Shown piece by piece: positions 16,801 to 24,624 of a stretch of DNA of 64,000 bases. The notes under the pieces are model-generated. The model did not search any database and had not been told where the DNA came from. It was given only the letters and a program-made list of their open reading frames with translations. Source of the DNA: Streptomyces populi (GTDB lineage Bacteria > Actinomycetota > Actinomycetes > Streptomycetales > Streptomycetaceae); NCBI RefSeq assembly GCF_002911015.1, contig NZ_KZ626842.1, positions 124,001 through 188,000 on the forward strand, written 5' to 3'. Both the position numbers and the translations under genes were made by a program. How positions within the stretch are numbered: the stretch's first letter is position 1; every line of letters begins with the position of its first letter.

Positions 16801-18234
16801 ATGACGGAAACGGAATCCATCGCCTACGACGTCGTGGTGCTCGGTGCCGGACCCGTGGGGGAGAACGTCGCCGACCGCGCCCGCGCCGCCGGCCTCTCCA
16901 CCGCGGTCGTGGAGAGCGAACTGGTCGGCGGCGAGTGCTCGTACTGGGCGTGCATGCCCAGCAAGGCCCTCCTCCGCCCGGCCATCGCCCGCGCCGACGC
17001 CCGCCGCGTACCCGGCCTGTCCGCCGCCGTACAAGGCCCCCTCGACGCCTCCGCGGTCCTCGCCCACCGCGACTGGTTCACCTCGGACTGGAAGGACGAC
17101 GGCCAGCTCGCCTGGCTGGACGGCATCGGAGCCGACTTCCACCGCGGTCACGGCCGGCTCGCCGGACCCCGCACCGTGACGGTCGACGGGCCCGACGGCG
17201 AACGCAAGGTGCTGACCGCCCGGCACGCGGTCGCCGTCTGCACCGGCACCCGCGCCCTGCTCCCCGGCCTCCCCGGCATCGACCAGGTCAAGCCGTGGAC
17301 GAGCCGCGAGGCCACCAGCGCGCACGCCGTGCCCGGACGGCTGATCGTGGTGGGCGGCGGTGTCGTGGCCGCCGAGATGGCCACGGCCTGGCAGGCCCTC
17401 GGCTCGCGGGTCACCCTCCTGGTCCGCGGCAAGGGGCTGCTGCCCCGCATGGAGCCCTTCGCCGGGGAACTGGTCGCCGAGGCGCTGGCCGAGGCGGGCG
17501 CGGACGTGCGCACCGGCACGTCGGTGACCGCCGTCTCGCGCGAGGGCTCCACGGTGGTCGCCCTCACGGACACCGGTGACCGCGTCGAGGCCGACGAGAT
17601 CCTGTTCGCGACCGGCCGCGCGCCCCGCACCGACGACCTCGGCCTCGAGACGGTCGGCCTGGAGCCGGGCGGGTGGATCGAGGTCGACGACAGCCTCCGC
17701 GTCGTCGGCAGCGACTGGCTGTACGCGGTCGGTGACGTCAACCACCGCGCGCTGCTCACCCACCAGGGCAAGTACCAGGCCCGGATCGCGGGTGCCGCCA
17801 TCGCCGCCCGTGCCACGGGCGTGCCGGTCCTCGAGACGGACCCCTGGGGCGCGCACTCGGCCACGGCCGATCACGCGTCCGTCCCGCAGTGCGTCTTCAC
17901 CGACCCGGAGGCGGCGGCCGTGGGCCTGTCCCTCGCGGAGGCGGAGCAGGCCGGCCACCGCGTCCGGGCCGTCGACGTCGACATGGCCTCGGTGGCCGGC
18001 GCCGGTCTGTACGCGGACGGCTACCGCGGGAAGGCCCGCATGGTCGTCGACCTCGACCGTGAGATCGTCCTCGGGCTCACCCTGGTCGGCCCCGGTGTCG
18101 GAGAGCTCATCCACTCCGCGACCGTCGCCGTCGTGGGCCAGGTGCCGGTCGACCGCCTGTGGCACGCCGTCCCGTCCTATCCGACGGTCAGCGAGGTCTG
18201 GCTGAGGCTGCTGGAGGCGTACCGGGACGCGTGA
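16801..18234 (+). CDS. FAD-dependent pyridine nucleotide-disulfide oxidoreductase (Lpd/MerA-like)
   Basis: 477 residues with an FAD fingerprint (VVVLGAGPVGENVADRA), a CxxxxC redox pair (Cys46, Cys51 in GGECSYWACMPSK), a NAD-binding GGGVVAAEMATAW and the YAVGDVNHRALLTHQGKYQA FAD motif. This places it in the class I flavoprotein disulfide reductases. The C-terminal motif reads HAVPSYPTVSEVW, where lipoamide dehydrogenase has HAHPTLSE, so the second His of the usual interface is replaced. It is therefore unlikely to be the housekeeping Lpd; mercuric-reductase-like or mycothione-type activity is possible. Divergent from thioredoxin. Substrate not determinable here. Confidence 0.85.
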   Translation: MTETESIAYDVVVLGAGPVGENVADRARAAGLSTAVVESELVGGECSYWACMPSKALLRPAIARADARRVPGLSAAVQGPLDASAVLAHRDWFTSDWKDDGQLAWLDGIGADFHRGHGRLAGPRTVTVDGPDGERKVLTARHAVAVCTGTRALLPGLPGIDQVKPWTSREATSAHAVPGRLIVVGGGVVAAEMATAWQALGSRVTLLVRGKGLLPRMEPFAGELVAEALAEAGADVRTGTSVTAVSREGSTVVALTDTGDRVEADEILFATGRAPRTDDLGLETVGLEPGGWIEVDDSLRVVGSDWLYAVGDVNHRALLTHQGKYQARIAGAAIAARATGVPVLETDPWGAHSATADHASVPQCVFTDPEAAAVGLSLAEAEQAGHRVRAVDVDMASVAGAGLYADGYRGKARMVVDLDREIVLGLTLVGPGVGELIHSATVAVVGQVPVDRLWHAVPSYPTVSEVWLRLLEAYRDA

Positions 18235-18248
18235 ACACGAGTGTGGCG

Positions 18249-18293
18249 GCGGGCCCGCCGTGCGGCCGGTGTCCGGCCACGCGGCGGGCCCGC
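18249..18293. terminator. Bidirectional terminator hairpin
   Basis: 12-bp perfect arms at 18249-18260 and 18282-18293, extended by a further imperfect stem toward a small loop, sit between the convergent flavoprotein and ABC-F genes. No T tract is present. Confidence 0.55.
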
Positions 18294-18306
18294 CCCGCGG
18301 TCCGCG

Positions 18307-19893
18307 TCAGGCCAGGGTCACCAGTTCCCGGTACTCCTCGCTCCACAGGTCCTCGTCCGCGTCCGGAAGGAGCAGGACCCGGTCCGGGCGCAGCGCGTCG
18401 ATGGCGCCCTCGTCGTGGGTGACCATGACGATCGCGCCCGGATACGTGGCCACCGCGGCCAGGACCTCGGCCCGGGAGGCCGGGTCCAGGTTGTTGGTGG
18501 GCTCGTCCAGGAGGAGCACGTTCGCGCCCGAGTGGACGAGCCCCGCCAGGGCGAGCCGGGTCTTCTCGCCCCCGGAGAGGACCCCGACCCGTTTGTCGGC
18601 GTCGTCGCCCGTGAACAGGAACGAGCCGAGCACCCTCCGCACCTCGCCGTCGCCGAGGTGCGGCGCCGCGGCCGCGAGGTGGCCGCGGACCGTACCGGCC
18701 GGGTCCAGGGTGTCGTGCTCCTGCGCGAAGTAGCCGAGGCGCAGCCCGTGCCCCCGCACCACCCGCCCGCCGTCCGGGACGTCATGGCCGGCGAGCAGCC
18801 GCAGCAACGTGGTCTTGCCCGAGCCGTTCGGGCCGAGGATCACCAGACGGCTGCCCCGGTCGACGGCGAGGTCGACGCCCGCGAGGACGCGCAGCGTGCC
18901 GTACGACTTGGCCAGCGCGACCGCGCCGAGCGGCATCCGTCCGCACGGGGCCGGTTCGGGCAGCCGGATCCGGGCCGCCTTCTCCGTCCGCCGGACCGGT
19001 TCCAGTCCGGCGAGCAGGCGGTCGGCGCGGCGGTCCATGTTCCTGGCGGCCACGGCGGTCGCCACGTGCGAGCGCATCTTGTCGGCCTGCGCGTGCAGGG
19101 CCGCCGCCTTGCGCTCGGCGTTCGCGCGCTCCCGGGCCCGTCGTCGCTCGTCGGCCTCGCGCTGGGCGAGGTAGGCCGCCCAGCCGGTGTTGTGGACGTC
19201 GAGCGTGGCGCGGTGCGGGTCCAGGTGGAAGACGCGGTTGACCACGTCGGCCAGCAGGGAGGTGTCGTGACTGATGAGGACGATCCCTGCCCGACGGCTC
19301 GCCAGGAAACCGCGCAGCCAGGCGACCGAGTCGGCGTCCAGATGGTTCGTCGGCTCGTCGAGGAGCAGGGTGTCGTCGTCCGAGAAGAGGATGCGCGCCA
19401 GTTCGACGCGCCGCCGCTGTCCGCCGGACAGGGTGCCGATCGGCTGGTCCATCACCCGGGCCGGCAGACCGAGACCCGCGGCGACCCGGGCCGCCTCGGC
19501 CTCGGCCGCGTACCCGCCGCGCGCCTGGAACTCGGCCTCGGCGCGCGCGTAGGCGTTCATCGCGCGTTCGGATCCGTCGGCCATCGCGGTCTCGGCCGCC
19601 CGCAGGGCCCGTACGGCACGGTCGAGACCCCGGGCGGACAGGATCCGGGCGGTGACCGTGATCGTGGGGTCCGCCGCGCGCGGGTCCTGGGCGAGGTGAC
19701 CGACCGCTCCGGTGCGGGAGACGGAACCGGCGGCGGGAGACCGTTGCCCCGCGAGGGTGCTCAGCAGGGTGGTCTTGCCGGCGCCGTTGCGGCCGACCAG
19801 GCCGATGCGGTCGCCGGGGGAGACGGTGAAGGAGATGTCGGACAGCAGCAGACGGGCGCCGACGCGCACGTCGACACCGCGAACGGTGATCAT
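18307..19893 (-). CDS. ABC-F family ATPase (ribosome-associated, possible antibiotic resistance factor)
   Basis: The 528-residue protein has two ABC domains and no membrane segment: Walker A GRNGAGKTT (about 34-42) with LSGGQRRR, then GPNGSGKTT with LSGGEKTR, both followed by LLLDEPTN, joined by an Arg/Ala-rich helical linker (about 245-320). ABC-F proteins bind the ribosomal E site; some relieve stalling or give resistance to drugs acting at the peptidyl-transferase centre. GGAG precedes the ATG by nine bases. The 5' leader contains an AT-rich promoter element, a 7-codon reading frame and a stem-loop, an arrangement typical of drug-inducible attenuation, which favours a resistance role. The drug class is unknown. 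Confidence 0.92.
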   Translation of the reverse strand: MITVRGVDVRVGARLLLSDISFTVSPGDRIGLVGRNGAGKTTLLSTLAGQRSPAAGSVSRTGAVGHLAQDPRAADPTITVTARILSARGLDRAVRALRAAETAMADGSERAMNAYARAEAEFQARGGYAAEAEAARVAAGLGLPARVMDQPIGTLSGGQRRRVELARILFSDDDTLLLDEPTNHLDADSVAWLRGFLASRRAGIVLISHDTSLLADVVNRVFHLDPHRATLDVHNTGWAAYLAQREADERRRARERANAERKAAALHAQADKMRSHVATAVAARNMDRRADRLLAGLEPVRRTEKAARIRLPEPAPCGRMPLGAVALAKSYGTLRVLAGVDLAVDRGSRLVILGPNGSGKTTLLRLLAGHDVPDGGRVVRGHGLRLGYFAQEHDTLDPAGTVRGHLAAAAPHLGDGEVRRVLGSFLFTGDDADKRVGVLSGGEKTRLALAGLVHSGANVLLLDEPTNNLDPASRAEVLAAVATYPGAIVMVTHDEGAIDALRPDRVLLLPDADEDLWSEEYRELVTLA

Positions 19894-19918
19894 GGGGAAA
19901 CGCTCCAGAAGTCAATCG

Positions 19919-19959
19919 GCTCGAGGACACACGTGTGGCGTGGAAGCGGGTCCTCGAGC
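19919..19959 (-). promoter_or_regulatory. Leader stem-loop of the ABC-F transcript
   Basis: Perfect 10-bp arms at 19950-19959 and 19919-19928 flank a 21-nt loop on the minus strand. The first arm begins at the last base of the leader peptide stop codon. Within the loop, the complement of 19941-19948 (CGCTTCCA) can pair with the Shine-Dalgarno region TGGAGCG (complement of 19901-19907), with one bulged base. A ribosome on the leader frame would melt the first arm. The palindrome CACACGTGTG (19928-19937) is nested within it. Confidence 0.6.
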
Positions 19960-19982
19960 TAAGAGACGCGGGGCGTAGACAT
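19959..19982 (-). CDS. Candidate 7-residue leader peptide MSTPRVS
   Basis: ATG at 19982 opens a 7-codon frame ending in TAG at 19961-19959, with no ribosome site but a good -10 box (TAACCT) six bases before it, so it would be a leaderless message. The stop codon abuts the downstream stem-loop. Short frames of this kind precede many inducible antibiotic-resistance genes, where ribosome stalling changes the leader fold. Assignment rests on architecture only. Confidence 0.55.
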   Translation of the reverse strand: MSTPRVS

Positions 19983-19988
19983 GCCCGC

Positions 19989-20026
19989 AGGTTATCCGGA
20001 CGGGAGGCGGAGCGCCTGTGATTTAT
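19989..20026 (-). promoter_or_regulatory. Candidate WblC/WhiB7-type promoter of the ABC-F gene
   Basis: On the minus strand TAACCT (complement of 19989-19994) serves as -10. Seventeen bases upstream is a poor -35 hexamer (complement of 20012-20017), and three bases further lies the AT-rich ATAAAT (complement of 20021-20026). An AT-rich element 3 bp upstream of a weak -35 is the arrangement described for WhiB7-dependent promoters. It stands out in very GC-rich DNA. Binding is inferred, not shown. Confidence 0.45.
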
Positions 20027-20028
20027 CG

Positions 20029-20069
20029 GCCGGGCCGTCCCGGCGGCCTTTCCGCCGGGGCGGCCCGGC
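20029..20069 (-). terminator. 18-bp hairpin separating def from the ABC-F promoter
   Basis: Arms 20029-20046 and 20052-20069 pair over 18 positions with one wobble and a 5-nt loop. It follows the deformylase gene and lies directly before the ABC-F promoter elements, so it probably ends the upstream transcript. The remaining 20070-20300 contains no gene that I can support. Confidence 0.55.
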
Positions 20070-20300
20070 GCAGCACCCGGCAGGGGTGGAGCGGAGCATC
20101 ACCGGCAAGGGGCGGCCCGGAGGAGCAGGGGCCGGGACCGACCGGCGAACGTCTGCCGGGCGATCCTGGTCGCCCGCCCGGCGGACGAAGCCGACGGCCG
20201 GGCGTGGCCGGGGCCGGAGGTGACGCGGAGTCCGCGGCCGGGCGTGGCCCGAGGGTGCCGTGCTGCCCGGGGCGGAGCGGGACCGGGCGGGGCCCGGGCA

Positions 20301-20960
20301 TCAGTCCGGCAGGGTGAAGCCGAGCACCTCGGCGGCCCGCTCCGGCGTCGGCTGGGACCAGAGTTCCGCCGCCGCCTGGTTCGAGGACAGCGAGCGCGGC
20401 TCCGCGCGGTCGAGGTAGAGCATGCCGTCCAAGTGGTCCGTCTCGTGCTGGACGATGCGCGCGGGCCACCCGCCGAACACCTCGTCGACAGCGCGTCCGT
20501 GCTCGTCCAGCGCCGTCAGCCGCACCTCCGCGTGCCGGGCCACCACGGCCTGCCAGCCCGGAACGCTGAGGCAGCCCTCGAAGAACGCCGCCCGCTGCGG
20601 GCCGATCCCGTCGTACGAGGGATTGACCAGCACCCGGAACGGCTGCGGCACCCGTCCGCGTACGAGCCGCACCTCGTCCGAAACCGGCGCGGGATCCTCG
20701 ATGACGGCGATCCGCAGCGGCACACCGACCTGGGGCGCGGCCAGACCGACGCCCGGCGCGGCGTGCATCGTTGCGCGCAGGGCGGCGACGAACCGGGCCA
20801 GCAGCGCCGGGTCCAGCTGCCCGTCGAACGGTTCCGTGCCCCGGCGCAGCACGGGGTCACCGGCCGCGACGATCGGCAACGGCCCCTCGTGACCGAGGAG
20901 TTCTTCGACCAGGTCGCCCAAGGGGATGTGCCGGGTGCTGCGGTCACGTTCGGATGCCAT
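20301..20960 (-). CDS. def: Peptide deformylase
   Basis: A 219-residue metalloprotein that removes formyl groups from nascent proteins. The three family motifs are intact: GVGLAAPQ (residues 70-77), EGCLSVP (Cys130 as metal ligand) and QHETDHLDG (His172, Glu173, His176). The sequence has about 30 extra N-terminal residues relative to E. coli Def, normal for actinobacterial paralogues. The ATG at 20960 has only a weak GGCGGG before it. Streptomyces genomes carry several def genes and this one is not beside fmt, so it may be an accessory copy. Confidence 0.93.
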   Translation of the reverse strand: MASERDRSTRHIPLGDLVEELLGHEGPLPIVAAGDPVLRRGTEPFDGQLDPALLARFVAALRATMHAAPGVGLAAPQVGVPLRIAVIEDPAPVSDEVRLVRGRVPQPFRVLVNPSYDGIGPQRAAFFEGCLSVPGWQAVVARHAEVRLTALDEHGRAVDEVFGGWPARIVQHETDHLDGMLYLDRAEPRSLSSNQAAAELWSQPTPERAAEVLGFTLPD

Positions 20961-21088
20961 CCCGCCAGGATGCCAAGCCGGATCAGGGTGATCGAGGCGG
21001 CACGAGGGGAGCGCACCGACTTTCCCCGCGTGGCGCAGGCCACCTCGATCCCACCGGTACGGCCCCGGGGCCACCGGGGCCGTACCGG

Positions 21089-21430
21089 TCAAGCCTCCTC
21101 GAACTCGCCCCCGAGCGCGGCCGCGATCCGCAGGTGGGAGGCGGCCTCCTCGGGGCGGCCGAGGCGCTGGAGGGTGCGGCCCAGCATCAGGCGGGCGTAG
21201 TGCTCGACCGGGTCGAGTTCCACGAGGGTGCGCAACTCGCTCTCGGCGCGGCTCAGTTGGGCGGAGTGGTAGTAGGAGCGCGCCAGCAGCAGCCGGGGTC
21301 CGGTCTGCTCCGGCACCTCCTCGACCAGTCCGCCCAGGACGCGCGCGGCCGCCGCGTAGTCCTTGGCCTCGAAGAACATCCGCCCCCGCTCCCAGCGCTC
21401 CGCGGCCGTCCCGTGGTCGTAGTACGTCAT
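21089..21430 (-). CDS. Small tetratricopeptide-repeat protein
   Basis: The 113-residue protein is almost all helical: after MTYYDHGTAAERWERGRMFFEAKDYAAAARVL come about three TPR-like helix pairs (DYAAAARVLGGLVEEVP, QLSRAESELRTLVELDP, LGRPEEAASHLRIAAALGG). TPR proteins mediate protein contacts; no partner is evident. A perfect AAGGAGGT lies 11 bases before ATG 21430, and in-frame GTG codons at 21436 or 21439 could be used instead. Upstream, the A+T-rich 21465-21495 region likely holds its promoter. Confidence 0.82.
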   Translation of the reverse strand: MTYYDHGTAAERWERGRMFFEAKDYAAAARVLGGLVEEVPEQTGPRLLLARSYYHSAQLSRAESELRTLVELDPVEHYARLMLGRTLQRLGRPEEAASHLRIAAALGGEFEEA

Positions 21431-21519
21431 GTCCACCACTGACCTCCTTCGGCGGCCACAACCACGAGGATCGGTTGAATATTCCACAAGTTTTCGAGGG
21501 TGCGGGAACGTCGCTCCGT

Positions 21520-21561
21520 GCCGGAACACGCCCTAGGCGAGCCGGAACACGCCCTAGGCGA
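21520..21561. repeat. Perfect 21-bp tandem duplication over a stop codon
   Basis: The 21-bp unit at 21520-21540 is repeated exactly at 21541-21561. The right copy contains the last codons and TAG stop of the MarR-like gene (stop at 21554-21556), and the left copy recreates the same context just beyond it. It looks like a recent slippage duplication. Confidence 0.85.
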
Positions 21562-21988
21562 GTTCCGCGTCGGCCCGCTCCGTCACCAGGGCCAGCACGC
21601 GTGCGACGACGGCCAGGTCCTCGGCCGGGATCCCGGCGTACACCCGGGCCGCGATCTCCTCGCCCGCGGTGCGGATCGACGTGAACAGCTCCCGGCCGGC
21701 GTCCGTCAGGGACACCCGCTCGGGTGCCGGCTCCTCCAGGAGCCCCCGGGCCGTGAGTTCCCCGACGGTCCGCAGGGCCGCCGACTCGTCGATCTTCAGG
21801 CCGTCGGTGAGCCGGTCGACGACCAGGGCCCGCTCGACGGTCCCGCCGTCGCCGGACGCGGCCCGCAGGGCCACCGACTGCTCGAAGGTGGTGCCGCTGC
21901 GGGCCAGCACCCGCTCCAGGGCGGCGCGGCTCGCGTAGTGGGCGAGGCCGATGGCCCGGCCGTCGAAAGGGGCGACAGGGGTGGTCAT
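21554..21988 (-). CDS. MarR-like winged-helix protein
   Basis: 144 residues that resemble a MarR-type winged helix: an N-terminal helical part (AIGLAHYASRAALERVLARSGTTFEQSVALRA), a recognition-helix region (DRLTDGLKIDESAALRTVGELTARGLLEE) and a wing (RVSLTDAGRELFTSI), then a dimerisation helix. It lacks some basic residues seen in classical MarR proteins. The ATG has GAGGAG upstream and overlaps the stop of the preceding MarR gene as ATGA, so the two are made together and may form a heterodimer. The 21-bp duplication covers its stop. Confidence 0.8.
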   Translation of the reverse strand: MTTPVAPFDGRAIGLAHYASRAALERVLARSGTTFEQSVALRAASGDGGTVERALVVDRLTDGLKIDESAALRTVGELTARGLLEEPAPERVSLTDAGRELFTSIRTAGEEIAARVYAGIPAEDLAVVARVLALVTERADAELA

Positions 21989-22533
21989 GGCTGCTCCTCG
22001 GGTGAAACCTCTGCGGAAGGTGGTGAAGTCCCGCCGGAGCGCGGTCCGGCTCCGGCGTGCGGATCGAGCGGTACGTCGAGCGGCACCTCGAGCAGGACGG
22101 CCAGCTCGTGGCCGAACGCCCGTGCGCGTTCGCCGCCGAGCCCGCCCAGTGGTTCGAGGAGCCGCTCCAGCAGGTCCTGGACCACGGAGACGGCGCGGAG
22201 GGTGATCTCGCGCCCGTCGTCGGTGAGGGTCAGCCGCACCGCGCGGGGGTCGGCCGGATCCCGGGTGCGGTCGAGAAGTCCCGCCGCCTCCAGGGAGCGG
22301 GCCAGTTTCGAGACGTAGAGCGGTTCGAGTCCGGTGTGGTCGGCGAGCCGGCGCTGACTGGGGTGCTCTCCGGCCCGGTGCATGCCGTACAGCGACGCCA
22401 CCAGCGAGTACTGCGCGTGCGTCAGGCCCAGCGGGCCCACGGCCCGGTCCACCGCTACGCGCCACTTCGTCGACAGGCGCCAGACGAGGAATCCCGGCGT
22501 GGCGTTCTCGGAAACCGACTTCGCTGAACTCAT
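21985..22533 (-). CDS. MarR-family transcriptional regulator
   Basis: The 182-residue protein has a clear MarR winged helix: LTHAQYSLVASLYGMHRAGEHPSQRRLADHTGLEPLYVSKLARSLEAAGLLDRTRDPADPRAVRLTLTDDGRE holds the helices and the DPRAVRLTLTD wing. It is divergent from pirin over a 162-bp gap containing direct repeats of CATGGCTACT, its likely operator. Its C-terminal 30 residues are Pro/Gly-rich and look disordered. Translation is coupled to the second MarR-like gene downstream. Confidence 0.92.
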   Translation of the reverse strand: MSSAKSVSENATPGFLVWRLSTKWRVAVDRAVGPLGLTHAQYSLVASLYGMHRAGEHPSQRRLADHTGLEPLYVSKLARSLEAAGLLDRTRDPADPRAVRLTLTDDGREITLRAVSVVQDLLERLLEPLGGLGGERARAFGHELAVLLEVPLDVPLDPHAGAGPRSGGTSPPSAEVSPEEQP

Positions 22534-22540
22534 GCGAGAA

Positions 22541-22573
22541 ACAGTACATGGCTACTATGTCCATGGCTACTGT
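22541..22573. promoter_or_regulatory. Candidate MarR operator
   Basis: CATGGCTACT occurs twice (22548-22557 and 22562-22571) with a 14-bp period, flanked by ACAGTA on the left and CTGT on the right to give an imperfect palindrome. It lies 8 bp upstream of the marR start and in the pirin promoter region, well placed for autoregulation and control of pirin. Confidence 0.5.
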
Positions 22574-22695
22574 TTTCGTGGGTCGTGATCCGTGGACCGG
22601 GGGCCCGGCCACCGTGCCGGTTCCGGGCCGAGTGTCCCCGAATGGGCGGATCGATGGCCTGACGAGAAGCCTCCGGCGGGACTAGGTTGTGCGTC

Positions 22696-23661
22696 ATGAG
22701 CAATCTTGATCGGGAGGCGGTTCCCGCCCCCTGCGGTGGCCGCGGGTTCGTGGTGGCCGAGCCGGTGCGCGAACTCCTCAGCCCCCGCCGGGTCAAGCTC
22801 GGCGAGTCCAGCGAGGTCCGCCGTCTGCTGCCCAATCTGGGCCGGCGCATGGTCGGCGCGTGGTGCTTCGTCGATCACTACGGTCCCGACGACATCGCCG
22901 ACGAGCCCGGCATGCAGGTCCCGCCGCACCCGCACATGGGTCTGCAGACCGTCAGCTGGCTGCACGAGGGCGAGGTCCTGCACCGCGACTCCACGGGCAG
23001 TCTCCAGACGATCCGCCCCCGCGAACTCGGCCTCATGACCTCGGGCCGCGCCATCAGCCACTCGGAGGAGAGCCCCCGCGCCCACTCCCGTCTGCTGCAC
23101 GGCGCCCAGCTCTGGGTCGCGCTGCCGGACAGTCACCGGCACACCGACCCGCACTTCGAACACCACGCCGAACTGCCCGTCGTCACCGCCCCCGGCCTGC
23201 GGGCCACGCTCCTGCTGGGCGCGCTCGACGGCACGGCCTCGCCCGGTACGACGTACACGCCGATCGTCGGCGCCGACCTGGCCCTCGCGAGCGGCGCGGA
23301 CGTACGACTGCCGCTGGAGCCCGACTTCGAGTACGCCGTCCTCTCCATGTCCGGCGAGGCCGAGGTCGACGGCGTACCGGTGCTCCCCGGTTCCATGCTC
23401 TACCTCGGCTGCGGCCGCACCGAGCTCCCGCTGCGCGCCGGGAGCGACGCGGGCCTCATGCTGCTGGGCGGTGAGCCGTTCGAGGAGGAGCTGATCATGT
23501 GGTGGAACTTCATCGGCCGCACCCAGCAGGAGATCGAACAGGCCCGGGAGGACTGGGCCAAGGGCGCGCGCTTCGGTGAGGTGAAGGGGTACGACGGTGT
23601 GCCGCTCCTGGCCCCGGAACTGCCCCCGCTGCCGCTGAAGCCGCGCGGAAGGGTGCGCTGA
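22696..23661 (+). CDS. Pirin family protein
   Basis: A 321-residue bicupin of the pirin family, whose members bind iron and in some cases act as quercetin dioxygenases or redox-sensing cofactors. The N-terminal metal motif is intact: PPHPHMGLQTVSWLHEGEVL gives His-x-His and a downstream His/Glu, with RAISHSEESP following. The C-terminal pirin domain ends in MWWNFIGRTQQEIEQAREDW, a family hallmark. The ATG at 22696 is preferred over the TTG nine bases earlier. Divergent from two coupled MarR genes, so control by them is likely. Confidence 0.93.
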   Translation: MSNLDREAVPAPCGGRGFVVAEPVRELLSPRRVKLGESSEVRRLLPNLGRRMVGAWCFVDHYGPDDIADEPGMQVPPHPHMGLQTVSWLHEGEVLHRDSTGSLQTIRPRELGLMTSGRAISHSEESPRAHSRLLHGAQLWVALPDSHRHTDPHFEHHAELPVVTAPGLRATLLLGALDGTASPGTTYTPIVGADLALASGADVRLPLEPDFEYAVLSMSGEAEVDGVPVLPGSMLYLGCGRTELPLRAGSDAGLMLLGGEPFEEELIMWWNFIGRTQQEIEQAREDWAKGARFGEVKGYDGVPLLAPELPPLPLKPRGRVR

Positions 23662-23699
23662 CCGGAGCGAGCGGTGAGGTGACGGAGCCCGGCCGGAGA

Positions 23700-23740
23700 C
23701 GGCGTCCGCCCCGGTCCGCGGCGAGCCGAGGCGGACGCCG
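23700..23740. terminator. Candidate terminator between pirin and lutC
   Basis: Perfect 11-bp arms at 23700-23710 and 23730-23740 are separated by a 19-nt loop, 39 bp beyond the pirin stop and between convergent genes. The rest of 23662-23940 shows no gene. Confidence 0.45.
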
Positions 23741-23940
23741 CGGACGGAGCGTGCGCCCGCTCGCGTGCCGCACGGCGGACACGGCGCCACCCGGAGGAGC
23801 GGCGGGGAGATCGTGTACCCATGATCGTGGTGACACGGGAAGGGGGCGCGGACGGCTCGTCGGCCGGGTCGCGCGAGCGCACCTCGGACCGCGGTCCGAG
23901 GGACTCTGCCGGATGTGTCCAGAGCCCCGCGCCGTCCTCG

Positions 23941-24624
23941 TCAGCCCTCGCTCACCAGCACCACCTCCAGGGTGCGCGGACCGTGCACCCCCTCCACCCG
24001 GTCCAGTTCGATGTCGCTGGTGGCGGACGGGCCCGAGATCCAGGTCAAGGGCCGTGCCGGGTCCAGGCGTTCGAGCGCCTGGGGGACGGAGGCCACCACC
24101 TGGCCGGGGACCCGGACGACACAGATGTGGTGGTCCGGGATCAGGGTGATCCGGCGGCGGCCCTGGTCCGGGCCGCCGTCGAGGACGATCGTGCCGGTCT
24201 CGGCGATCGCGACGGCGCAGCCGGTCACCACGCTCTCCACCTCGTCGAGTTCACGGGGCGTGCTCACGGCACGGTCGTGGACCCGGACGGGATCCGCGGC
24301 CGACAACCACGCGGGCGGGAGCCCCGGAGGCACGAGCACGTGCCGGGACCCGCGCCGGGCGAGCAACCGCGCGACGAGACCGGGCAGTTCCTCCTCCGTC
24401 GCGCGGTGCACGACCGCCCGGTAGTCCGCCAGGTTCTCCGCGAGGAGGTCCACCGTCCGCGCGACACTCCGCGCACCGTGCTCGCGCAGATAGCTCCGGC
24501 CGACGGCCCGCTCGTACGAGGGGTCCCCGTCCGGCGGCCCGGGTTCCGGGGGAGCGCCGTCCTCCCCCGGAACGTCCGCGAGGGCCCGGCGCACCCGGCC
24601 GAGGACCAGGTCCCTGCTGCTCAT
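23941..24624 (-). CDS. lutC: Lactate utilization protein C (LUD domain)
   Basis: The 227-residue protein is a LUD-domain subunit of the LutABC L-lactate oxidising complex. Visible family segments include CAVAIAETGTIVLDGG, ITLIPDHHICVVRVPGQVV and the C-terminal WISGPSATSDIELDRVEGVHGP. Its ATG at 24624 overlaps the lutB stop by four bases. The N-terminal 60 residues are Gly/Pro-rich and variable. It is last in the lut operon; no GntR-type LutR is adjacent. Confidence 0.92.
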   Translation of the reverse strand: MSSRDLVLGRVRRALADVPGEDGAPPEPGPPDGDPSYERAVGRSYLREHGARSVARTVDLLAENLADYRAVVHRATEEELPGLVARLLARRGSRHVLVPPGLPPAWLSAADPVRVHDRAVSTPRELDEVESVVTGCAVAIAETGTIVLDGGPDQGRRRITLIPDHHICVVRVPGQVVASVPQALERLDPARPLTWISGPSATSDIELDRVEGVHGPRTLEVVLVSEG

